Shown here one piece after another: positions 23,481-31,470 of a stretch of 56,326 nucleotides of DNA. This stretch comes from Bradyrhizobium sp. SZCCT0231. GTDB lineage: Bacteria > Pseudomonadota > Alphaproteobacteria > Rhizobiales > Xanthobacteraceae. Numbering within the stretch: the first letter of the stretch is position 1; the number at the start of each line of letters is the position of its first letter. The position numbers and the translations under genes are program-made. The notes beneath the pieces are model-generated. The model was not told where the DNA came from and searched no databases. It saw only the letters and a list, made by a program, of their open reading frames with translations. The DNA is taken from the NCBI RefSeq assembly GCF_018130245.1, contig NZ_JAFCKP010000027.1, forward strand, positions 1-56,326, read 5' to 3'.

Positions 23481-23879
23481 ATGGAACCGACGATGTATCA
23501 TCTCACCGCTCTCGTCACGCTGCTGGCGATCGCATTTTACTTCTTCACCGCCATCAACGTCTCGCGCTCGCGCACCAAGACCGGCGTCAAGGTGCCCGCG
23601 ATGTCGGGCCATCCGGATTTCGAACGGGCCTTCCGCATCCAGATGAACACGCTGGAATGGATGCCGATCTTCCTCCCAGCCCTGTGGCTGTTCGCGATCT
23701 ATATCAGCGACGCCATCGCGGCGGGCATCGGCGCGGTCTGGATCATCGGCCGCATCGTCTATTTCGTCGGCTATTCGAAGGCTGCGGCCAAGCGCGGCCC
23801 GGGCTTCGCGATCCAGAGCCTCGCCGCCATGGCGCTGTGGGTCGGGGCGATCGGGGCGGTGACGTTGCGGTTGGTGTGA
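23481..23879 (+). CDS. MAPEG family membrane protein
   Basis: A 132-residue integral membrane protein with four helices. FERAFRIQMNTLEWMPIFLP (residues 50-69) is the characteristic ExxxRxxxN-xxE segment of the MAPEG family (microsomal glutathione transferase and relatives), with the glutathione-contacting Arg and Asn. The start may be ATG 23481 or 23493. It is 15 nt after the lipocalin-like gene and probably belongs to the same transcript. Likely a glutathione-dependent detoxification enzyme of unknown substrate. Confidence 0.88.
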   Translation: MEPTMYHLTALVTLLAIAFYFFTAINVSRSRTKTGVKVPAMSGHPDFERAFRIQMNTLEWMPIFLPALWLFAIYISDAIAAGIGAVWIIGRIVYFVGYSKAAAKRGPGFAIQSLAAMALWVGAIGAVTLRLV

Positions 23880-23906
23880 GGCGCCGAGCTGCGGACACAT
23901 GCGCGG

Positions 23907-24063
23907 TGTCGTCCCGGACAAGCGTAAGCGCAGATCCGGGACCCATAACCACAGGAAGATGTCGTGACGCGAGCTGATCACTCCGAGTCCCCGTAACCAC
24001 GTCTGCCTGTGGTTATGGGTCCCGGATCGGCGCGCGCTTGAGGCGCGCTTGTCCGGGACGACA
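23907..24063. repeat. Dispersed palindromic repeat, class C (copy 3, complete)
   Basis: Complete about 157-bp copy between convergent genes. Outer arms TGTCGTCCCGGACAAGCG and CGCTTGTCCGGGACGACA pair; inner ATCCGGGACCCATAACCACA pairs with TGTGGTTATGGGTCCCGGAT. The loop contains ACTCCGAGTC. Confidence 0.85.
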
Positions 24064-24097
24064 GCGAGAGTGTGGCGCTCGCTGCGCCCCCTTCCCC

Positions 24098-25291
24098 CTA
24101 CTTCGTCAGCGGGCAGCCGCTTTCCTTGGCGGTGAAGAAGGCCTTGTCGCCGGGGACGGTGGCGAGCAGCTTGTAATAGTCCCAGGGCTTCTTCGATTCC
24201 GAGGGCTTCTTGACCTCGAACAGATACATGTCGTGGACCATGCGGCCGTTCTCGAGCACCTTGCCGCCTTGCGCGAAATCGTCGTCGACCGGCAGCTCCT
24301 TCAGCTTCTTGGCGACCGCGTCCGGATCCTTGGTGCCGGCGGCCTTGACGGCCTTGAGATAGCTCAGCGTCGCCGAATAGGTGCCGGCGTGGATCATGCT
24401 CGGCATCCGGCCGGTGCGCTTGAGGAAGCGTTCGCCGAGATTGCGCGTCTTGTCGTTGAGATCCCAGTAATAGCCTTCGGTCAGCACCAGACCTTGCGCG
24501 GCCTGAAGACCGAGGCCGTTGACTTCGGCGAGCGTCATCAAGAGGCCCGCGAGCTTCTGCCCGCTGGAGACGATGCCGAACTCGGACGCCTGCTTGATCG
24601 AGTTGGTGGTGTCGAGGCCGGCATTGGCGAGGCCGACGATCTTCGCCTTCGAGCTTTGCGCCTGCAGCAGGAAGGAGGAGAAGTCCGACGAATTGAGCGG
24701 CACGCGCACCGAGCCGCGCACCTTGCCGCCATTGGCGGTGACGATCTCGGCGGTGTCCTTCTCCAGCGCGTAGCCGAATGCGTAGTCGGCGGTGAGGAAG
24801 AACCAGGTGTCGCCGCCGGCCTTGGTCAGCGCACCGCCGGTGCCGACGCCGAGCGCATGCGTATCATAGGCCCAGTGGAAGCCGTAGGGCTGGCAGGCAT
24901 CGCCGGTGAGACGCGAGGTCGCGGCGCCGACGACGATGTCGATCTTCTTCTTTTCCTTGGAGAGCTCGTGGATCGCGAGCGCGACCGAGGAGGTCGTCAG
25001 CTCCGTGATCATGTCGACGTTCTCGACGTCGTACCAGCGCCGTGCGATCGAGCTGGCGAGATCCGGCTTGTTCTGGTGGTCGGCGGTGACGAGCTCGATC
25101 TTCTGGCCGAGCACCTCGCCGCCGAAATCCTCGATCGCCATCCTAGCCGCTTCGACCGACCATTTGCCGCCGTAATCGGCATAGACACCGGACTGATCGT
25201 TGAGGATGCCGATCTTGACGCCTTGCGCGGAAGCCGGCGCGGCGAGCAAGAGGGCGGAGGTTGCGACAGCGGCCCAAAGGGCTGATTTCAT
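24098..25291 (-). CDS. ABC transporter substrate-binding protein (branched-chain amino acid type)
   Basis: A 397-residue periplasmic protein of the LivK/type I receptor family. The signal peptide is about residues 1-22 (LLAAPASAQ). The mature start VKIGILNDQSGVYADYGG is typical, followed by KIELVTADHQNKPDLASSIA and VDMITELTTSSVALAIHEL. An FFLTADYAFGYALEKDT segment lies near residue 165. The C-terminus has cysteine-containing AKESGCPL. Ribosome site GGGAG lies before the ATG. No permease or ATPase of this class is nearby, so it must share a transporter or act alone. The ligand could be an amino acid or an aromatic acid. Confidence 0.9.
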   Translation of the reverse strand: MKSALWAAVATSALLLAAPASAQGVKIGILNDQSGVYADYGGKWSVEAARMAIEDFGGEVLGQKIELVTADHQNKPDLASSIARRWYDVENVDMITELTTSSVALAIHELSKEKKKIDIVVGAATSRLTGDACQPYGFHWAYDTHALGVGTGGALTKAGGDTWFFLTADYAFGYALEKDTAEIVTANGGKVRGSVRVPLNSSDFSSFLLQAQSSKAKIVGLANAGLDTTNSIKQASEFGIVSSGQKLAGLLMTLAEVNGLGLQAAQGLVLTEGYYWDLNDKTRNLGERFLKRTGRMPSMIHAGTYSATLSYLKAVKAAGTKDPDAVAKKLKELPVDDDFAQGGKVLENGRMVHDMYLFEVKKPSESKKPWDYYKLLATVPGDKAFFTAKESGCPLTK

Positions 25292-25409
25292 ATGTTAACT
25301 CCCAGCAGTCTTCTGTTGTGAAATCGCGCGGATACTAGTGAAGAACCCCGCGCGTGCCCATCCATTGCATGTTGGTCGTTAGTATGGAGGGCGCGCGCCA
25401 AACAACCGG

Positions 25410-25449
25410 TGTCGTCCCGGATCTGCGCTTGCGCTTGTCCGGGACGACA
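25410..25449. repeat. Class C repeat, short form (copy 4)
   Basis: Only the outer arms of class C remain: TGTCGTCCCGGATC and the matching GTCCGGGACGACA, giving a compact 40-nt hairpin. It lies 3' of the RND permease gene and could end that transcript. The gap 25292-25483 holds nothing else. Confidence 0.7.
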
Positions 25450-25483
25450 TAGGGGATGCGGACACGCCAGCGGCCACAATGAA

Positions 25484-28400
25484 TCAGGCCATCACCTTCG
25501 GCTTCTTGTCCCGCCGCCCTTCGGCGAGGTTCCGCACCACCACGTAGAAGATCGGCGTGAACAGAAGGCCGAACAGGGTGACGCCGATCATGCCGAAGAA
25601 CACGGCAACGCCGACGGCCTGGCGCATCTCCGAGCCGGAGCCGGTCGAGATCACCAGCGGCAAGACGCCGAGAATGAAGGCGAACGAGGTCATCAGGATC
25701 GGCCGCAGCCGCAGGCGGCAGGCGTCGATGACGGCCTCCAGCCGCGGCTTGCCCTCGTTCTCGATGTCGCGCGCGAATTCGACGATCAGGATCGCGTTCT
25801 TCGCCGCCAGTCCCACCAGCACGACGAAGCCGATCTGGGTGAGGATGTTGACGTCCTGGCCCATGATGCGCACGCCGATGGTGGCCGCTAACAGGCACAT
25901 CGGCACGATCAGGATCACCGCGAATGGGAGCGTCCAGCTGCCATATTGCGCGGCGAGCACGAGATAGACGAACAGCACGCAGATCGGAAATACGTAGAGA
26001 CCGGCATTGCCGCCGGTGACCTGCTGATAGGACAGGTCTGTCCATTCGAAGGTGAAGCCGCTCGGCAAGGTGTCGTTCGCGAGCTGCTTGATGGTGTTGA
26101 GCGCGGTGGTCGAGCTGGTGCCCGGCGCCGGCTCGCCCTGGAGCTCGGAGGCCGCGTAGAGATTGTAGCGCGCGACGCGGTCGGGGCCGGAGACGTGCTT
26201 GAACTCGACCACGCTGCCGAGCATCACCATGTCGCCGGAGGCGTTGCGCGTGCGCAGGCGCGCAAGGTCGCTCGGCTCTTTCCGGAATGGGAAGTCGGCC
26301 TGCGCGGTGACGTGGTAGGTGCGGCCGAACAGGTTGAAGTCGTTGACATAGGTCGACCCGAAATAGGTCTGGATCGTCTCGTTGATGTTGGAGATGGGCA
26401 CGGCCAGCTTCTGCGCCTTGGTGCGATCGATGTCGACGAAGAGCTGCGGCGTGTTGGCCGTGAACGGCGAGAACACCGAAGTGAGGGTCGGCGCCCTGCG
26501 CGCGGCGGCGACGAGCTCGTCGGTCGCAGCTGCAAGCATTTCCGGGCCGCGGCCCTGGCGGTCCTGGATGCGGATGGTGAAGCCGCCGCCGGTGCCGATG
26601 CCGGGCACGGCGGGCGGCGGAATCACGATGATGAACGCACCCTGGATCGCGGACAGGCGCTTGCGCAGCTCGGCCGTGATGGCGTTCGCGGACAGCCCCT
26701 TCTTCAGCCGCACCTCCGGCTCGTCGAACACCGGGAACAGCGCCGCCGCATTGCCGGCCTGCGTACGCGTGGCGCCGGAAAAGCCGGCGAAGGCGGCGAC
26801 GCGGACGATGCCCGGCGTATCCAGCGAGATCCGCTCGATCTCGCGCACGACCTCCGTGGTGCGCGCCAGCGAGGCCGCCCCCGGCAATTGCACGGATATG
26901 ATGACGTAGCCGCGGTCCTGCGCCGGGATGAAGCCCTGCGGCGTGGTCACGATCAGCCAGCCGGCGCTGCCGATCAGCACGACATAGATCAGGAGCATCA
27001 CCACCGAATGCCGGATCACGAAATTGGCGAGGCCGGCATAGCCGTGCGAAAGCCGGTCGAACACGCGGTTGAACACGCCGGTGAAGGCACCCCACGCCCG
27101 CGCGATGACATTCCAGCTCGCCGGCGGCCGCTTCTCTTCATGCGGCGTGAGGATCTGCGAGGCCAGCGCCGGCGACAGCGTCAGCGAGCAGAAGCAGGAG
27201 ATCGCGGTCGCGACCGCGATGGTGACGGCGAATTGCTGAAAGAACTGCCCGGAGATGCCGCCGAGGAAGGCGGTCGGCACGAACACCGCGCACAGCACCA
27301 GCGCAATCGAGACCAGCGCGCCGCCGACCTCCTCCATCGTCTTCAGCGCGGCATCGCGACGACTGAGGCCGTGCTCGAGATGGCGCTCGACATTCTCGAC
27401 CACGACAATGGCGTCATCGACCACGATGCCGACGGCGAGGACGAGCCCGAACAGCGTCAGATTGTTGATGGAGAAGCCGAGCGCCGCCATCACCGCGAAG
27501 GTGCCGACCAGCGACACCGGGATCGCGATGATCGGAATGATCGCGGGCCGCCATCCCTGCAAAAACACCAGCACCACGATGACCACGAGCAGCATGGCCT
27601 CGTAGATGGTCTTGATCAGCTCGTGAACCGACTGCGCGATGAACTCGGTCGGATTGTAGCCGATGTTGTAATCGAGGCCTTTCGGAAAGCTCTCCTTGAG
27701 CCTCGTCATGGTGTCGGAGATGTTCTTTGCCGTCGCGAGCGCGTTCGATCCCGGCCGCTGCGTCACCAGCATGGCGACCGCCGACTTGCGCAGCAGGAAG
27801 CTGTTGGTGGAATACGCCAGCGCCCCGAGCTCGATGCGGGCAACGTCGCGCAAACGAACGACCCGGCCGTCGGAGCCGGCCTTGATCAGGATATCCTCGA
27901 ACTGCTTCTGGTCCTTCAAGCGCCCGGTGAAGGTGAGGTTCGGCTGGAAGGCGCGGTCGGCAATCGGCGGCTCGGCAATCTGGCCGCCGGCGATCTGCAC
28001 GTTCTGGGCGCGGATCGCCGCCAGCACCTCGGCAGAGGTCAGTCCGAGATTGGCGATGCGGTCAGGATCGAGCCACAGCCGCATCGAGTAGTCGCGTGCG
28101 CCGAAGATCTGGATGTCGCCGACGCCGTCGAGGCGCAGCAGCTGGTCGCGGACCTGGAGCAGCGCGTAATTGGAGATATAGAGCTGGTCGAAGGTGTCGT
28201 CGGGCGACAGCATGAACACGACCATCAGGATGTCGGGCGAGTTCTTGCGCGTGGTGACGCCGTTGCGCTGCACCTCCTCAGGCAGGCGCGGCTGCGCGAT
28301 GGCGACGCGGTTCTGCACCAGCACCTGGGCCTTGTCGAGATCGGTGCCGAGCTTGAAGGTGACGGTGATGGTGAGCTGGCCGTTCGAGGTCGCCTGGCTG

Positions 28401-28642
28401 TAGAGATACAGCATGTCCTCGACGCCGTTGATCTCCTGCTCGATCGGAGCGGCGACCGTGTCGGACACGGTCTGCGCGGAGGCGCCGGGATATTGCGTGG
28501 TGACGACGACGGTCGGCGGCACCACTTGCGGATACTCGGAGACCGGCAGCGTGGTGTAAGCCAGCGCGCCGACGATCAAGAGCACGATCGACAGCACCAT
28601 CGCCAAAATGGGCTGGTTGATGGAGAGACGGCCGAGATTCAT
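25484..28642 (-). CDS. RND efflux transporter permease (HAE1/AcrB-like)
   Basis: A 1052-residue inner-membrane pump that uses proton flow to expel hydrophobic compounds through a tripartite channel. The N-terminus LGRLSINQPILAMVLSIVLL is the first helix of AcrB-type proteins. The proton-relay aspartates are in GIVVDDAIVVVENVERHLEH near residues 405-424. Two large periplasmic loops and 12 helices fit the family length. QLPGAASLARTTEVVREIE near residue 580 and GLAAKNAILIVEFARDIE near 950 are conserved. Its start overlaps the adaptor stop by 4 nt. The outer-membrane channel and regulator are not in the window. Confidence 0.95.
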   Translation of the reverse strand: MNLGRLSINQPILAMVLSIVLLIVGALAYTTLPVSEYPQVVPPTVVVTTQYPGASAQTVSDTVAAPIEQEINGVEDMLYLYSQATSNGQLTITVTFKLGTDLDKAQVLVQNRVAIAQPRLPEEVQRNGVTTRKNSPDILMVVFMLSPDDTFDQLYISNYALLQVRDQLLRLDGVGDIQIFGARDYSMRLWLDPDRIANLGLTSAEVLAAIRAQNVQIAGGQIAEPPIADRAFQPNLTFTGRLKDQKQFEDILIKAGSDGRVVRLRDVARIELGALAYSTNSFLLRKSAVAMLVTQRPGSNALATAKNISDTMTRLKESFPKGLDYNIGYNPTEFIAQSVHELIKTIYEAMLLVVIVVLVFLQGWRPAIIPIIAIPVSLVGTFAVMAALGFSINNLTLFGLVLAVGIVVDDAIVVVENVERHLEHGLSRRDAALKTMEEVGGALVSIALVLCAVFVPTAFLGGISGQFFQQFAVTIAVATAISCFCSLTLSPALASQILTPHEEKRPPASWNVIARAWGAFTGVFNRVFDRLSHGYAGLANFVIRHSVVMLLIYVVLIGSAGWLIVTTPQGFIPAQDRGYVIISVQLPGAASLARTTEVVREIERISLDTPGIVRVAAFAGFSGATRTQAGNAAALFPVFDEPEVRLKKGLSANAITAELRKRLSAIQGAFIIVIPPPAVPGIGTGGGFTIRIQDRQGRGPEMLAAATDELVAAARRAPTLTSVFSPFTANTPQLFVDIDRTKAQKLAVPISNINETIQTYFGSTYVNDFNLFGRTYHVTAQADFPFRKEPSDLARLRTRNASGDMVMLGSVVEFKHVSGPDRVARYNLYAASELQGEPAPGTSSTTALNTIKQLANDTLPSGFTFEWTDLSYQQVTGGNAGLYVFPICVLFVYLVLAAQYGSWTLPFAVILIVPMCLLAATIGVRIMGQDVNILTQIGFVVLVGLAAKNAILIVEFARDIENEGKPRLEAVIDACRLRLRPILMTSFAFILGVLPLVISTGSGSEMRQAVGVAVFFGMIGVTLFGLLFTPIFYVVVRNLAEGRRDKKPKVMA

Positions 28643-29844
28643 GACTTGCCACCGGCCGGCGCTTGCGCGGTCTGCGGGGCGACCTTGGCGCCGACACGGG
28701 CGCGCTGAATGCCGTTGACGATGACGCGGTCCTCGGCCTTTATACCCTCGCGGATCACGCGCAGGCCGTCGTCGAGCGGCCCGAGCACCACGGGACGCGC
28801 CTCCACGGTGTCGTCAGGCTTCACCACAAAAACGATCTTGCGGGACTGGTCGGTCGCGATCGCGACGTCCGGAATCAGCAGCGCCTCATAGGGCGCGCTG
28901 GCGATCAGGCGGACGCGGCCGAACTGGCCGGGCAAAATCGACAGATCGGTGTTCTTGACCACCGCGCGGCTGCGCAGCGTGCCAGTGGAGACGTCGAGGC
29001 GATTGTCGAGGAAGTTGATGGTGCCCTCGTGCGACGGCTTGGTCTCGCCGGCGAGAGTCACTTGCACCGGGTTCGCGGTATCGCGCGAGCTTGGCCGCCG
29101 TCCTTCGAACCACAGCTTGCTGTATTTGATGAACGTCGCCTCATCCATGTCGAAATAGATGTAGATCGGATCGAGCGCGACGATCGAGGTGAGCAGCGTC
29201 GAGGTGCCGGTGTCGCTGCCCTGCACGAGATTGCCCGGGCTGACCAGGTGGCGGCTGACCCGGCCGGTCAGCGGCGCTGCGACGTGCGTGAATTCGATGT
29301 TGAGCTTGGCGGCTTTCAGCGCGCCCTCCGCCTGCATCTCCGCGGCATGCGCCGCCTGCAGCGCCTGGCGGCGTTGATCGACGACCTGCTCGGAGACGGC
29401 GCTGGTCTGCACCAGGTTGAGACCGCGATCGAGCTCGCGCTTGGCAAGCTCCACCTTGGCCCGTGCATCCGACAGCTGGCCCTCTGCCTGCGTCGCCACT
29501 GCCTCGAACGGACGCGGGTCGATCACGTAAAGCAGATCGCCTTGACGCACGATAGCGCCGTCCTGGAATTCGACCGAGTTGACGAAACCGCCGACGCGCG
29601 GCCGCACCTGCACCTCCTCGACTGCCTCGAAGCGGCCGGTGAATTCGTCCCAATCGGTGACGGTGCGCTTGACCGGCTGGGCGACGGTCACCGGCGCGGG
29701 CGGCGGAGCAGCAGCCTGCGAGGCCGGCTGCCCGCAGCCGGCGAGTGCGAATGAAGCGGCGAGGAGGCCCGCTATTGCGTAATGCCGCGGCTGAACGAAA
29801 TCGTGCTTTTTGACAAATGGCTCGCTTCCGTCCGGTCCAGTCAT
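28639..29844 (-). CDS. RND efflux periplasmic adaptor subunit (lipoprotein)
   Basis: A 401-residue membrane-fusion protein that links the RND pump to an outer-membrane channel. The N-terminal signal ends in a lipobox LAGC (cysteine near residue 37), so it is probably lipid-anchored. The lipoyl-like domain begins VQVRPRVGGFVNSVEFQDG near residue 75, followed by a coiled-coil hairpin (about 105-170) and IEFTHVAAPLTGRVSRHLV, the typical return strand. GAG-G about 9 nt upstream favours ATG 29844 over the ATG at 29862. It is the first gene of the pair and is translationally coupled to the pump. Confidence 0.92.
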   Translation of the reverse strand: MTGPDGSEPFVKKHDFVQPRHYAIAGLLAASFALAGCGQPASQAAAPPPAPVTVAQPVKRTVTDWDEFTGRFEAVEEVQVRPRVGGFVNSVEFQDGAIVRQGDLLYVIDPRPFEAVATQAEGQLSDARAKVELAKRELDRGLNLVQTSAVSEQVVDQRRQALQAAHAAEMQAEGALKAAKLNIEFTHVAAPLTGRVSRHLVSPGNLVQGSDTGTSTLLTSIVALDPIYIYFDMDEATFIKYSKLWFEGRRPSSRDTANPVQVTLAGETKPSHEGTINFLDNRLDVSTGTLRSRAVVKNTDLSILPGQFGRVRLIASAPYEALLIPDVAIATDQSRKIVFVVKPDDTVEARPVVLGPLDDGLRVIREGIKAEDRVIVNGIQRARVGAKVAPQTAQAPAGGKS

Positions 29845-30047
29845 CCCAGGTCCTCGCATCAAAAGCCGCAGAAAAAGCAGGGTACGCTTCTACCTGCGGG
29901 CGCCACAAGATGGGTAGCAAAGATGAACTCTTCAAGACCAATGCTCGCGGGAGCGTCCTGGCCGGATGGTGGGTTGACAGGGGGAGAGATGGCCGCGCGC
30001 GGCTGGCTCGTTGATGTAAGCCTCGCAACGAGGGCGCGGCGTTCTCC

Positions 30048-30205
30048 ACCCTCCCCTGGAGGGGGAGGGTCGCAGTGCATGGAGCGCAGCGCAATGCAAT
30101 GCGGGGGGGGTGATCTCTCCACACGGGCACCGCCTCAATTGAGAGACTGTCACCCCACCCCGCTCGCGCTTCGCGCGATCGACCCTCCCCCTCCAGGGGA
30201 GGGTA
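30048..30205. repeat. Dispersed repeat, class D (copy 2)
   Basis: Second copy of the element at 17643-17800, with the same terminal arms. It contains a run of eight or more G residues near 30104. It lies between divergent genes (adaptor and alcohol dehydrogenase), so here it cannot simply be a terminator. The neighbouring stretch 29845-30047 shows no gene. Confidence 0.8.
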
Positions 30206-30298
30206 AGAGCCCCCAGCGTCTTCGCGCATGACGAGTGGCGTCGACACAGCTAGATTACTCCCACAAAAATAAAGTCGAATTGTCCGGGGAGGACAGGC

Positions 30299-31453
30299 GT
30301 GCACCAGGGACGTGTCGTTTTTGGCGCGATCGAGGAGGTCGTGTTCGGCCATCCTGCGGCCGGCGCGATCGTCGCGCAGATGGACCGGCTGGGAACCCGC
30401 CGCGCTTTCCTGATGGTATCGGGGACGCTGAACCGGCAAACCGACGAGATCACGAAGATCAAGGACGCGCTCGGCGAGCGCTGTGCCGGCCTGTTCGACG
30501 CCATGCCGGCGCACACGCCGCGCGAGGCGGTGATCGCGGCAACCAATGCGGCGCGCGAGGCGGGTGCCGACCTGATCGTCACCGTCGGCGGCGGCTCGAT
30601 CACCGACGGCGCCAAGGCGGTGCAGCTCTGCCTCGCCAACGGCATCGACGATATCGAGGGCATCGAGCGCATCCGCGTGCACAAGGGTGTTGCGCCCGAG
30701 ATGAACGCGCCGACCGTGCGCCAGGTCAGCGTGCCGACCACGATCGCCGGCGGCGAGTTCAGTTCGATCGCCGGCGTCACCGACCGCAGCAGCAACGTGA
30801 AGCAGATGCTGCGGCATCCACTCACGGTGCCGCGCGCGACCATCCTCGACCCAGGCATCACCGTGCACACGCCGGAATGGCTGTTCCTCTCCACCGGCAT
30901 CCGCGCCGTCGACCATTGCGTCGAGGCGATCTGCTCGCGCGAGACGCATCCCTATGCCGATGCGCAATCGGTCAAGGGCCTCGCCATGCTCGCCGATGCG
31001 CTGCCGCGGGTGAAGGCCGACCCATCCGATCTCGACGCACGCATGGATGCGCAGATCGGGACCTGGCTGTCGATGGGCGCGCTCGCCGCAGGCGTGCCGA
31101 TGGGTGCGAGCCACGGCATCGGCTACGTGCTTGGCGCGAGCTTCGACGTCCCGCACGGCTACACCTCCTGCATCATGCTGCCGGCGGTGATGCGCTGGAA
31201 CGCGCGCGACAATGCCGAGCGCCAGATGATCGTTTCCGCCGCGATGGGCTATCCCGGCCGTGACGCCGCCGACGTGCTCGATGCCTTCATCCGCTCGCTC
31301 GGCATGCCGCGCAGCCTTAGCGACGTGCGCATCTCGCCGGAGCATTTCGATGCCATCGCGGAAGCGGCGATGCGCACGAACTGGATCCCGCGCAATCCGC
31401 GCAGGATCGACGGGCCCGCCGACATCAAAGAAATCCTGCTTCTCGCCGCATGA
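30299..31453 (+). CDS. Iron-containing alcohol dehydrogenase (maleylacetate reductase-like)
   Basis: A 384-residue NAD(P)-dependent dehydrogenase of the group III (iron-type) family. The Rossmann part has VTVGGGSITDGAKAVQLC near residues 94-111 (GGGS nucleotide motif) and VPTTIAGGEFSSIAG near 145. The metal region has DHCVEAICSRET near 203, ASHGIGYVLGASFDVPHGYT near 264 and the usual two histidines. The opening KVVFG-like segment (GRVVFGAIEEV) and length resemble maleylacetate reductases. The start is GTG after GGGGAGG. It is 17 nt before the acyl-CoA synthetase, so the two form an operon. Confidence 0.88.
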   Translation: MHQGRVVFGAIEEVVFGHPAAGAIVAQMDRLGTRRAFLMVSGTLNRQTDEITKIKDALGERCAGLFDAMPAHTPREAVIAATNAAREAGADLIVTVGGGSITDGAKAVQLCLANGIDDIEGIERIRVHKGVAPEMNAPTVRQVSVPTTIAGGEFSSIAGVTDRSSNVKQMLRHPLTVPRATILDPGITVHTPEWLFLSTGIRAVDHCVEAICSRETHPYADAQSVKGLAMLADALPRVKADPSDLDARMDAQIGTWLSMGALAAGVPMGASHGIGYVLGASFDVPHGYTSCIMLPAVMRWNARDNAERQMIVSAAMGYPGRDAADVLDAFIRSLGMPRSLSDVRISPEHFDAIAEAAMRTNWIPRNPRRIDGPADIKEILLLAA

Positions 31454-31470
31454 TCCAAGCCGGAGGATAG

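Noticed and set aside
25946-28708. A 920-codon plus-strand open frame
   Set aside because: It lies wholly opposite the RND permease. Its His/Arg/Asp-rich sequence with no domain is a GC-skew artefact.
30048-30205. Class D repeat as a possible CRISPR or IS element
   Set aside because: No regular spacers, no cas genes and no transposase frame; only two dispersed copies in the window.
29141-31345. A 734-codon minus-strand frame across the RND adaptor and alcohol dehydrogenase
   Set aside because: It crosses a repeat element and two real genes in other frames, with composition of a shadow frame.
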